Source: Candidatus Equinaster intestinalis | Lineage (GTDB): Bacteria; Bacillota_A; Clostridia; Oscillospirales; Acutalibacteraceae | Length of the DNA stretch: 5,386 bases | NCBI GenBank assembly: GCA_018065375.1 | Contig: JAGHTJ010000011.1 | Coordinates: 1-5,386 of the forward strand | Direction of reading: 5' to 3' | Position numbers and translations under genes: made by a program | Shown: positions 1 to 4,675 of the stretch, piece by piece | Layout: each line of letters starts with the position of its first letter | How positions within the stretch are numbered: position 1 is the stretch's first letter | The notes under the pieces: model-generated | What the model was told of the DNA's origin: nothing | Databases searched by the model: none | Seen by the model: the letters and a program-made list of their open reading frames with translations, nothing else

Positions 1-3
1 CTA

Positions 4-243
4 CTACTCACCGTCAATCTTAACCTCGGTGCCGGCATATTTGCTTACGAGCACCTTATCGCCGACCTTAAGCTGCATAACTATTTCGTTACCGTCAACC
101 ATTCCGCCGGGACCTACCGCAATAACCTCGGCTATCTGCGGCTTTTCCTTTTGCGCAGAGGTGAGAATGATACCGCTTTTGGTGGTATCCTCGGCTTCTG
201 CTATTTTTGTTACGACCTTATCAAACATAGGTTTAATAGTCAT
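4..243 (-). CDS. groES: Co-chaperonin GroES (Hsp10), C-terminus cut short at window edge
   Basis: GroES forms the seven-membered lid of the GroEL chaperonin and closes the folding chamber in the cytoplasm. The start ATG at 243 has a GGAGGT ribosome binding site at 256-251 with a 7-base spacer; an upstream in-frame TTG at 285 lies inside the CIRCE operator and is rejected. The protein begins MTIKPMFDKVV, carries the mobile loop (about residues 16-32) with the hydrophobic IIL tripeptide (25-27) that contacts GroEL, and the family signature YAGTEVK (69-75). It then stops at residue 79 with two consecutive TAG codons at 6-4 and 3-1. Family members are about 94 residues, and the missing part is the last beta strand (the EY...DILAV region) needed for the subunit interface. 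Because this falls in the last six bases of the window, an assembly-edge error or frameshift is as likely as a real truncation. groEL would be expected further left, outside the window. Family assignment is very sure; an intact product is not. Confidence 0.93.
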   Translation of the reverse strand: MTIKPMFDKVVTKIAEAEDTTKSGIILTSAQKEKPQIAEVIAVGPGGMVDGNEIVMQLKVGDKVLVSKYAGTEVKIDGE

Positions 244-273
244 AATAATTACCTCCGTAATCAATATTAAACG

Positions 274-310
274 ATAAATTAGCACTCTTACACCTTGAGT
301 GCTAATTTAT
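274..310 (-). promoter_or_regulatory. CIRCE operator (HrcA binding site)
   Basis: The sequence contains the exact CIRCE consensus TTAGCACTC-N9-GAGTGCTAA at 279-305. The perfect inverted repeat extends further, giving 14-base arms at 274-287 and 297-310 around a 9-base spacer. CIRCE is the operator of the HrcA repressor, which shuts off groESL and dnaK-type operons until heat shock titrates GroEL away from HrcA. It lies between the groES ribosome binding site and the -10 box, over the expected transcription start, which is the usual arrangement for repression. In the transcript it would also form a 5'-UTR hairpin. hrcA itself is not in the window. Confidence 0.97.
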
Positions 311-338
311 ATTTTACCCTATTTTTTCCAAAAATCAA
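311..338 (-). promoter_or_regulatory. Probable sigma-A promoter of groES
   Basis: Reading the minus strand, TTGATT at 338-333 (4 of 6 matches to TTGACA) and TAAAAT at 316-311 (5 of 6 matches to TATAAT) are separated by 16 bases. The expected transcription start falls inside the adjacent CIRCE operator, as in other HrcA-controlled groESL promoters. It sits just downstream of the stop codon of the lipid-kinase gene, so groES has its own transcription unit. The assignment is by pattern and position only. Confidence 0.7.
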
Positions 339-353
339 GTCTTTTTGCAAATT

Positions 354-1271
354 TTACGCCTTAACGAGTATTTTATTTGCTATTTTCTTGGGCAAAACAA
401 ACTTTGCCGCATTTTTCATTACCTCGAATTTTATCCTGGCTCTATGTATTATTTCACCGTCAAGATTTATCGGTATCGGCTTATCTGCTTCAATTTCAAG
501 GCTTTCGCAGTTTCCGAGCTCACAATACGGCAGACCGTCATGCTTGCCCTTTTCATAAAGCTTTAAAAATCCAGGAACCTTAAGCTTTGAAATGGTTTCA
601 ACTATCGTAAAATCAAGCTTATGGTCGTCAGGCACGGCATAGGGCGCGCTTTTATATCCGCCGCCGTAAACCGGACCGTTTGCACAAACAACAAAAAGAC
701 AGTTCTTTATGCATTTCAACTTTCCGTTTATCGTAATTTTTAAGTTTGCGCCTATCTTACTTACGAAATTTTTAACTATCGCCAGCTTATACGCCATACT
801 GCCCGATACCAGCGGCCAGCCTTTGAAAATGCGCATATCATCGGCAACTACGGCGTCCATTCCCACAGAGCATCCGTTTATACAGTAAAATTCGTCTGCC
901 TTAATTATATCAATATCAACGGCAGTTCCCTCAACCATTTCCTTAATATCGAAGAAGAGCTCTTTTTCGCCGTAATATTTGAGAAAATCGTTTGCCGAAC
1001 CGCATGGAATAACACCGATTTCAACATTATCGTAGCCGAAAACGCCGTTAAGCACATCAAAGCAGGTTCCCTCGCCGCCGCAGGCATATATTCTCACCTT
1101 ATCGCCCTTTTGAGCCTCTTTTACGGCAAGCTTTTTAGTATCGCCCTGACTTTTCGTAACATAGACCGTGCAATCGTCTCTGCCTTCAAAATACTTTTCA
1201 AGCTGGGGCAAAACTATTTCGGGCGCCTTGCCCTTTCCTGCAACGGGATTAACAATAAATACATATCTCAT
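354..1271 (-). CDS. Diacylglycerol/lipid kinase family protein (YegS/DgkB/BmrU type)
   Basis: This 305-residue protein matches the soluble diacylglycerol-kinase catalytic family, whose members transfer phosphate from ATP to diacylglycerol or related lipids at the inner face of the membrane. Visible motifs in order are NPVAGKGK (8-15), GGEGT (65-69) followed by FDVLNG, GSANDFL (91-97), SVGMDA (135-140), YGGGYKSAP (202-210) followed by PDDHKLD (214-220), and LDGE (270-273), which in the family carries the putative catalytic aspartate. Length is normal and no transmembrane segment is apparent. The nucleotide-binding GGDGT motif has Glu in place of Asp, and the usual Asn-Glu-Val that follows reads Phe-Asp-Val, so exact substrate or activity cannot be assumed. 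The ATG at 1271 has AGGAG at 1284-1280 with an 8-base spacer. Only 14 bases separate it from the methyltransferase stop, so the two are probably cotranscribed. It could serve in phospholipid recycling like DgkB or be a less-characterised lipid kinase. Confidence 0.9.
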   Translation of the reverse strand: MRYVFIVNPVAGKGKAPEIVLPQLEKYFEGRDDCTVYVTKSQGDTKKLAVKEAQKGDKVRIYACGGEGTCFDVLNGVFGYDNVEIGVIPCGSANDFLKYYGEKELFFDIKEMVEGTAVDIDIIKADEFYCINGCSVGMDAVVADDMRIFKGWPLVSGSMAYKLAIVKNFVSKIGANLKITINGKLKCIKNCLFVVCANGPVYGGGYKSAPYAVPDDHKLDFTIVETISKLKVPGFLKLYEKGKHDGLPYCELGNCESLEIEADKPIPINLDGEIIHRARIKFEVMKNAAKFVLPKKIANKILVKA

Positions 1272-1285
1272 TTTTTCTTCTCCTG

Positions 1286-2404
1286 CTATTTAAAGTACAT
1301 AAATAACTGACATTTTATCATACCGTTATAGAATTTTCTGCGCTTATCGGAGGGTCTGCCGAAGAATTTTTCAAACTCATCGTGAGGGCTTATAATGTAG
1401 TACTTCTTGCCCTCCTGCTTTAAAAATACCTCGCCCATTGTTTTATAGAGCTCCTCCGCCTGCCTTACGTCCAAAAGACGCTCTCCATACGGCGGATTGG
1501 TAATTACAAGGCTTCTGCCCTCGTTTGTTTTAAAATCCTTTACGTCTGCTACGCTCGCTTTTACGAGCTTTTCTACCCCCGCCTTTTTGGCATTTGAAAG
1601 GGTAAGCTCAACACATTCGGGGTCTATATCAAAGCCGTGTGCCTCAAAGGTAATATCGTGACGTATGGCGTCCATAGCGCGTGTTCTTTCTTCTCTCCAC
1701 ACCTTATCGGGTATGCAGGAAAAACGCTCCGCGGCAAAATATCTGCCGAGTCCCGGAGCCTTATGCATTGCGTGAAGTGCGGCTTCAATAAGTATGGTTC
1801 CCGAACCGCAAAAGGGGTCGTAAATGCAGGTATCCGGATAAATTCTCGCCGTATCGCACATCGCCGCCGCAAGGGTTTCCTTAAGTGGTGCGGCATTTGA
1901 TTTACTGCGGTATCCCCTCTTATGAAGCGGCTCGCCCGAGGTATCAATCATTAGGGTAACCTCGTCCTTCATAATCGAAAAGCGGATTTTATATTCGCTC
2001 CCGGCTTCCTCAAACCAGGAAATGTTATATTTTGTTTTAAGTCTTTCAACTATGGCCTTTTTGATTATCGACTGACAATCCGGTATACTGAAAAGCGCCG
2101 AATCGAGGCTATGCCCATTAACCGGAAAAGCATCTTTTTTGCCGATATAATTCTCCCACGGCAGAGCCTTTACGCCCTCAAAAAGCTCGGTAAATGAGGT
2201 AGCTTTAAACTGCCCCATATTTATAAGAACACGCTCGGCATACCGTGAGTTTATATTAACGAGGGCAAGTGTATTAAAATCGCCCGAAAATAAAACTCTG
2301 CCGTTTTGCGCGGCTACATTTTGCAATCCGAACCTTTTAAGCTCATCCGCAAGTATTCCCTCTACCCCGAAAAGGCAGGGGGCAACCATATTTATATTTT
2401 CCAT
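1286..2404 (-). CDS. THUMP-domain class I SAM-dependent rRNA methyltransferase (RlmL/YpsC-like)
   Basis: This 372-residue protein belongs to the UPF0020/RlmL family, which methylates the N2 of a guanine in 23S rRNA (E. coli RlmL makes m2G2445). The N-terminal part (about 1-155) is the ferredoxin-like plus THUMP RNA-binding region, ending in the family's LHKRGYR stretch (160-166). The catalytic Rossmann domain follows, with the SAM-binding motif DPFCGSGT (196-203), an acidic motif GFDID (257-261) and the catalytic NPPYGERL (303-310), the N-P-P-Y type used by N-methyltransferases. It corresponds to B. subtilis YpsC rather than the long E. coli RlmL-RlmK fusion. The ATG at 2404 has only a weak GGTG at 2413-2410 as ribosome binding site, and lies just after the terminator of the preceding gene. 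The in-frame ATG at 2389 has no better site, so the longer form is kept. Its stop at 1286 nearly abuts the ribosome binding site of the lipid-kinase gene. The exact rRNA position modified is inferred from the family only. Confidence 0.92.
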   Translation of the reverse strand: MENINMVAPCLFGVEGILADELKRFGLQNVAAQNGRVLFSGDFNTLALVNINSRYAERVLINMGQFKATSFTELFEGVKALPWENYIGKKDAFPVNGHSLDSALFSIPDCQSIIKKAIVERLKTKYNISWFEEAGSEYKIRFSIMKDEVTLMIDTSGEPLHKRGYRSKSNAAPLKETLAAAMCDTARIYPDTCIYDPFCGSGTILIEAALHAMHKAPGLGRYFAAERFSCIPDKVWREERTRAMDAIRHDITFEAHGFDIDPECVELTLSNAKKAGVEKLVKASVADVKDFKTNEGRSLVITNPPYGERLLDVRQAEELYKTMGEVFLKQEGKKYYIISPHDEFEKFFGRPSDKRRKFYNGMIKCQLFMYFK

Positions 2405-2414
2405 CTTTTCACCA

Positions 2415-2440
2415 TAAAAACGGCAGACCGAGTCTGCCGC
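2415..2440 (-). terminator. Intrinsic terminator after the S1-domain gene
   Basis: A perfect 8-bp inverted repeat, CGGCAGAC at 2421-2428 and GTCTGCCG at 2432-2439, encloses a 3-base loop. Read on the minus strand it is followed at once by five T residues (2420-2416), the form of a rho-independent terminator. It begins 8 bases after the stop codon of the S1-domain gene and closes the mazG-to-S1 block. On the plus strand no T-run follows, so it points leftward only. Its T-run ends just 11 bases before the start codon of the methyltransferase gene. Confidence 0.8.
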
Positions 2441-2447
2441 CGTTAAA

Positions 2448-2888
2448 TTATTTTACTTCCGCGCCGCGCTTTGTACGGTGCGCGTCAGGATGTTTTCTTT
2501 TTAAATCGGAGAATTTTTCTTCGCTGGTCTGCTTAAAGCGGTTCATCATTTCTTCAAATGATGAGGGCTCATTTTTCTGCGGCTCCCAAACTACCGAGCT
2601 ATCCGGCTTGGAGGGAGTTTTCGGCATATAAGCTTTACGCTCGGGTCTTTTCTGCTCCATGGCGCGCTTGATGCTCAAACTAATCTTACCGTCCTCCGAA
2701 ACGCTCAAAACCTTCATTTTTACGACATCGTTTACCTTAACGTGTTCCTTAATATCGTTTACATAGGTTTGCGCAACCTCGGAAATATGAACAAGACCGG
2801 TTTTATTATCGCCTAAATCAACAAAAACACCGAAGTTTGTAATACCCGTAATTTTGCCTTCCACTATTTGACCGACAGCTATTTCCAT
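2448..2888 (-). CDS. yabR: S1 RNA-binding domain protein (YabR/general stress protein 13 type)
   Basis: This 146-residue cytoplasmic protein has one S1 OB-fold domain at about residues 4-76, with typical landmarks GQIVEGKITGI, NFGVFVDLG (18-26), GLVHISEVA (31-39) and the closing GKISLSIKRA (67-76). S1 domains bind single-stranded RNA or ribosomes; the Bacillus YabR/YugI relatives are ribosome- or stress-associated, but the precise role is not established. The tail is hydrophilic, proline- and lysine-rich, and contains FEEMMNRFKQTSEEKFSDLKR (111-131), a conserved C-terminal block often seen in clostridial members. The ATG at 2888 is chosen because family proteins start here (MEIAVGQ); an in-frame TTG at 2897 would add three residues. 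The ribosome binding signal is ambiguous: GGGGGA at 2906-2901 is 12 bases from the ATG. It follows divIC by 42 bases, as in the Bacillus order divIC-yabR, and ends in a terminator. Confidence 0.9.
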   Translation of the reverse strand: MEIAVGQIVEGKITGITNFGVFVDLGDNKTGLVHISEVAQTYVNDIKEHVKVNDVVKMKVLSVSEDGKISLSIKRAMEQKRPERKAYMPKTPSKPDSSVVWEPQKNEPSSFEEMMNRFKQTSEEKFSDLKRKHPDAHRTKRGAEVK

Positions 2889-2930
2889 AAATTCCAAAAA
2901 TCCCCCAAAATTTATTATGCGAAAACTCGC

Positions 2931-3218
2931 TTAATTTCCCGACTTATCACGGTAAACCTGCTCATTTGCATAAACAAAGCCGAGGCGCTCTCTCGCCGCT
3001 TTTTCGATAATCTCCTTTTCGGAGCCATCAAGCATAGCGGTAATCGAAGCAATCTTGCCCGCCTTTTGTGTTCGCAGGTCCTTGAGCTTGTTAAGCTCGG
3101 TTTGTTTGCTGACGAGCTCGCTCCAAAGAATACTCAAAGAAACGATAATATAAACCGCCAAAGCAAAGCCCATACAACGAAGTATGATACTGCTTCTCGA
3201 CCTTGCCGTATTCTTCAT
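2931..3218 (-). CDS. divIC: Septum formation initiator, DivIC/FtsB family
   Basis: The protein is 95 residues, has one membrane span and fits the FtsB/DivIC family, which joins FtsL and DivIB/FtsQ in the division complex that activates septal cell-wall synthesis. A short basic cytoplasmic N-terminus is followed by a transmembrane segment at about 11-32, then an extracytoplasmic coiled-coil stretch (about 33-64, heptad-like Leu/Ile spacing) and the diagnostic C-terminal block IIEKAARERLGFVYANEQVYRD (70-91). The ATG at 3218 is chosen because AGGGTG lies at 3230-3225 with a 6-base spacer; a TTG at 3233 would place the start upstream of that site. It follows yabQ as in B. subtilis and most clostridia, and has its own predicted promoter just upstream, which suits a division gene needed in vegetative growth. 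FtsL-like proteins share the layout, but the ERLGFV block favours FtsB/DivIC. Confidence 0.92.
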   Translation of the reverse strand: MKNTARSRSSIILRCMGFALAVYIIVSLSILWSELVSKQTELNKLKDLRTQKAGKIASITAMLDGSEKEIIEKAARERLGFVYANEQVYRDKSGN

Positions 3219-3253
3219 TAAGCTCACCCTCAAATCTTAAACTTATTTCTATA

Positions 3254-3283
3254 AGTATACACTATTCAGGGCTTATGTTTCAA
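3254..3283 (-). promoter_or_regulatory. Probable sigma-A promoter of divIC inside the end of yabQ
   Basis: On the minus strand TTGAAA at 3283-3278 and TATACT at 3259-3254 each match five of six consensus bases, and the spacer is 18 bases. The -35 box lies within the last codons of yabQ, and the -10 box lies in the 47-base gap before divIC. The expected start gives a leader of roughly 30 bases containing the AGGGTG ribosome binding site. Such a promoter would let divIC and the S1-domain gene be expressed in growing cells when the sporulation genes upstream are off. No transcription data are available. Confidence 0.7.
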
Positions 3284-3727
3284 GTGATTTTTTAAATTTT
3301 TAAGGTATTTTTTGCAATATTTTATGAAAATTCCGATATATTTTTGCAAAATGCGGGAAATTTTGTTTTTTATTCTGTCAAAAAGGCTTAAAACCGCATC
3401 CAAACACCTGAAAACAAAGCCTGCCATCCGCACGGCAATTTTCATAAAATACCGTGATAATGCCAATCTGAAACCGAAAAAGCCCATAAAAATCGCAACG
3501 AAGATATAAAGCCTTATTTCACCGTAGGTGTATTTTAAGAAAAGCAAAAATGTAACAAGTGCAATAAACAGAAAATAACACAAATCCTGAAATGCAACCT
3601 TCAAATCGGAAAAGCGGCGCTTTTTTCTTACGGCGCGCAGTATATCGTAAAGAACACAATATCCCGCTCCGAACAAAAAGCAGGTAAAAAACGACACAAC
3701 CTGCCATGAGTTTTCAAGCTCCCACAT
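3266..3727 (-). CDS. yabQ: Spore cortex biosynthesis membrane protein YabQ
   Basis: YabQ is a polytopic membrane protein which in B. subtilis is made under sigma-E in the mother cell and is required for spore cortex formation. This copy has 153 residues, shorter than the Bacillus protein of about 210. Hydrophobic segments are visible at about 8-29, 47-66 and 70-90, with a weaker amphipathic one at 97-116. The family-typical YDILRAVRKK (27-36) follows the first span. The C-terminal 35 residues are very lysine-rich and probably cytoplasmic. Identification rests strongly on position between yabP and divIC, because YabQ sequences are poorly conserved. The ATG at 3727 lies two bases past the yabP stop and has no evident Shine-Dalgarno sequence, so translation is probably coupled to yabP. 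The region is AT-rich, reflecting the Phe, Ile and Lys codons of a membrane protein rather than clear foreign origin. Confidence 0.88.
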   Translation of the reverse strand: MWELENSWQVVSFFTCFLFGAGYCVLYDILRAVRKKRRFSDLKVAFQDLCYFLFIALVTFLLFLKYTYGEIRLYIFVAIFMGFFGFRLALSRYFMKIAVRMAGFVFRCLDAVLSLFDRIKNKISRILQKYIGIFIKYCKKYLKNLKNHLKHKP

Positions 3728-3729
3728 AT

Positions 3730-3999
3730 CTATTTAAACATTCGGGAAATAAACCCGCCCTTTTTTGTGTCGGTTACATAAACAAAGGCAACTATCAGTC
3801 CGCTCAAATCAAGGTCACCTTTTTCGGTGCTGAAGGATTCTATTTTAAGGTCGGTCCCCCTGATGCTTAAATTGCCCATAACGGTAACGAGGTCTACCGC
3901 CTCGCCCGAATAGCTTTCTACCTCTTTTACCCCGGTAAGTACCGCGTGTTTTCGGTTTTCTATGATTATGTTGTGCTGTAAGGAATAGTCCTCGGACAT
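3730..3999 (-). CDS. yabP: Sporulation protein YabP (YabP/YqfC family)
   Basis: This 89-residue protein belongs to the YabP/YqfC family, small proteins of spore-forming Bacillota; in B. subtilis yabP is a sigma-E-dependent sporulation gene needed for proper spore formation, with no known enzymatic activity. Family landmarks are HNIIIENRKHAVLTGVKEVES (15-35), a pattern of short beta-strands through NLSIRGTDLKIES, and the late DLDLSGLIVAFVY hydrophobic strand. There is no signal peptide or obvious membrane span. The ATG at 3999 follows a perfect AGGAGGTG at 4012-4005 with a 5-base spacer; an in-frame TTG at 4017 lies upstream of that site and is rejected. It is followed by yabQ with a 2-base gap. 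I could not identify a convincing sigma-E promoter in the 45 bases upstream. Its presence is the best evidence in the window for an endospore-forming lineage. Confidence 0.92.
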   Translation of the reverse strand: MSEDYSLQHNIIIENRKHAVLTGVKEVESYSGEAVDLVTVMGNLSIRGTDLKIESFSTEKGDLDLSGLIVAFVYVTDTKKGGFISRMFK

Positions 4000-4044
4000 A
4001 AAAACACCTCCTAACAATTTATATTAGGAAATGCTTTAATTATG

Positions 4045-4287
4045 CTAATCTACTATTACATAAAGGTCGGCGGCTTCTTCTTTTTTCACCGTTTCGGTAA
4101 CTGCCGTAACCTTGATTTTTACATTTCTTGTTCCGAAATTTATCTCGATAATATCGTTTACCTTTACATCGTACGAGGCTCTCGCCGTTTTGCCGTTTAC
4201 CGATACTCTGCCGCCGTCACACGCTTCATTTGCAACGGTGCGGCGTTTTATTATTCTCGCAACCTTAAGATACTTATCTAATCTCAT
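4045..4287 (-). CDS. rqcP: S4-domain RNA-binding protein RqcP (YabO/HslR type)
   Basis: This 80-residue protein is almost entirely an S4 RNA-binding fold: MRLDKYLKVARIIKRRTVA (1-19), then NEACDGGRVSVNGKTARASYDVKVNDIIEI (20-49). In B. subtilis RqcP (YabO) binds the obstructed large ribosomal subunit with the P-site tRNA and helps RqcH add the alanine tail that marks stalled nascent chains for degradation. The ATG at 4287 has GGGG (4296-4293) within AAAGGGGT at a 5-base spacing; the in-frame ATG at 4308 lies within a hairpin and upstream of the ribosome binding site, so it is rejected. Position between mazG/HU and yabP matches the Bacillus order yabN-yabO-yabP. A closely related heat-shock Hsp15 (HslR) function is an alternative label, but the context favours RqcP. 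Confidence 0.9.
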   Translation of the reverse strand: MRLDKYLKVARIIKRRTVANEACDGGRVSVNGKTARASYDVKVNDIIEINFGTRNVKIKVTAVTETVKKEEAADLYVIVD

Positions 4288-4304
4288 ATTTACCCCTTTA
4301 AATA

Positions 4305-4333
4305 TCAAAGCCGCCCGTAAAGGACGGCTTTGA
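4305..4333 (-). terminator. Hairpin between HU and rqcP, weak terminator or attenuator
   Basis: A perfect 9-bp inverted repeat, TCAAAGCCG at 4305-4313... paired with CGGCTTTGA at 4325-4333, has a partly paired inner loop (CC 4315-4316 with GG 4322-4323). On the minus strand the stem is followed by TATTTAAA-like sequence, a poor T-tract. It begins 13 bases after the HU stop and ends just before the rqcP ribosome binding site. It probably lowers read-through from the highly expressed HU gene or protects the HU mRNA 3' end rather than fully stopping transcription. Confidence 0.5.
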
Positions 4334-4346
4334 AAATTTGCTTTAA

Positions 4347-4619
4347 TTACTTAATAGCGTCTTTGAATGCTTTACCTGCTTTGAAAGCGGGAGCTTTAGA
4401 TGCAGCAATCTTGATGGGAGCCTTGGTGAGAGGATTGATACCGTCTCTTGCGCCTCTTTCGCGAACCTCAAAGGTACCGAAGCCAACGAGCTGGATTTTA
4501 CCACCCTTTTTGAGTTCAGCCTCTACGGTGTCGATGAATGCGGTCAAAGCTTTTTCAGCATCCTTCTTTGCAATACCGGCTTTATCAGCCATTGCAGCGA
4601 TTAATTCAGTTTTGTTCAT
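4347..4619 (-). CDS. hup: HU-family nucleoid DNA-binding protein
   Basis: HU is a small dimeric protein that bends and packs DNA without strong sequence preference. The 90-residue length is exactly that of the family. The N-terminal helices MNKTELIAAMADKAGIAKKD and AEKALTAFIDTVEAELKKG (1-39) form the dimer body, GFGTFEVRERGAR (46-58) is the family signature, the DNA-intercalating tip has Asn62-Pro63, and the C-terminal helix PAFKAGKAFKDAIK closes the protein. Residue 61, often Arg before the Asn-Pro, is Ile here, and the arm reads GINPLTKAPIKIAASK. The ATG at 4619 has GGAGGT at 4633-4628 with an 8-base spacer. In Bacillus hbs lies elsewhere, but HU between mazG and the S4 gene is a common clostridial arrangement. 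The gene is flanked by two hairpins, so its expression may be set partly apart from its neighbours. IHF-type proteins are similar, but the sequence is typical HU. Confidence 0.96.
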   Translation of the reverse strand: MNKTELIAAMADKAGIAKKDAEKALTAFIDTVEAELKKGGKIQLVGFGTFEVRERGARDGINPLTKAPIKIAASKAPAFKAGKAFKDAIK

Positions 4620-4633
4620 TTTGAGTTACCTCC

Positions 4634-4666
4634 AAAAATTTATTTCAACGGGTAAACCCGATTGAA
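4634..4666 (-). terminator. Possible weak terminator between mazG and HU
   Basis: An imperfect hairpin pairs TTCAA (4644-4648) and CGGG (4649-4652) with CCCG (4657-4660) and TTGAA (4662-4666), with one bulged base at 4661. On the minus strand it is followed by ATAAA and then five T residues at 4638-4634, directly before the HU ribosome binding site. It starts 9 bases after the mazG stop. The displaced T-run makes efficient termination doubtful; it may instead be a leader structure of the HU message. Confidence 0.35.
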
Positions 4667-4675
4667 TGGCACGTC

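Noticed and set aside
1624..1947. Overlapping frames on both strands within the methyltransferase gene
   Set aside because: Both lie wholly inside the conserved catalytic part of the methyltransferase and have low-complexity translations without domain features.
2889..2897. TTG start adding three residues to the S1-domain protein
   Set aside because: Family members begin at the following ATG, and the GGGGGA site would be only 3 bases from the TTG.
2868..3221. Plus-strand open frame of 117 codons opposite divIC
   Set aside because: It overlaps divIC almost completely on the other strand, and the divIC translation shows family motifs while this one shows none.
3266..3540. Unusually AT-rich stretch as a sign of horizontal transfer
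   Set aside because: It is explained by the Phe, Ile and Lys codons of the YabQ membrane protein, and the gene is in its conserved place.
4330..4665. Plus-strand open frame of 111 codons opposite HU
   Set aside because: It is the antisense shadow of a clear HU gene, lacks a supported ribosome binding site and has no recognisable domain.
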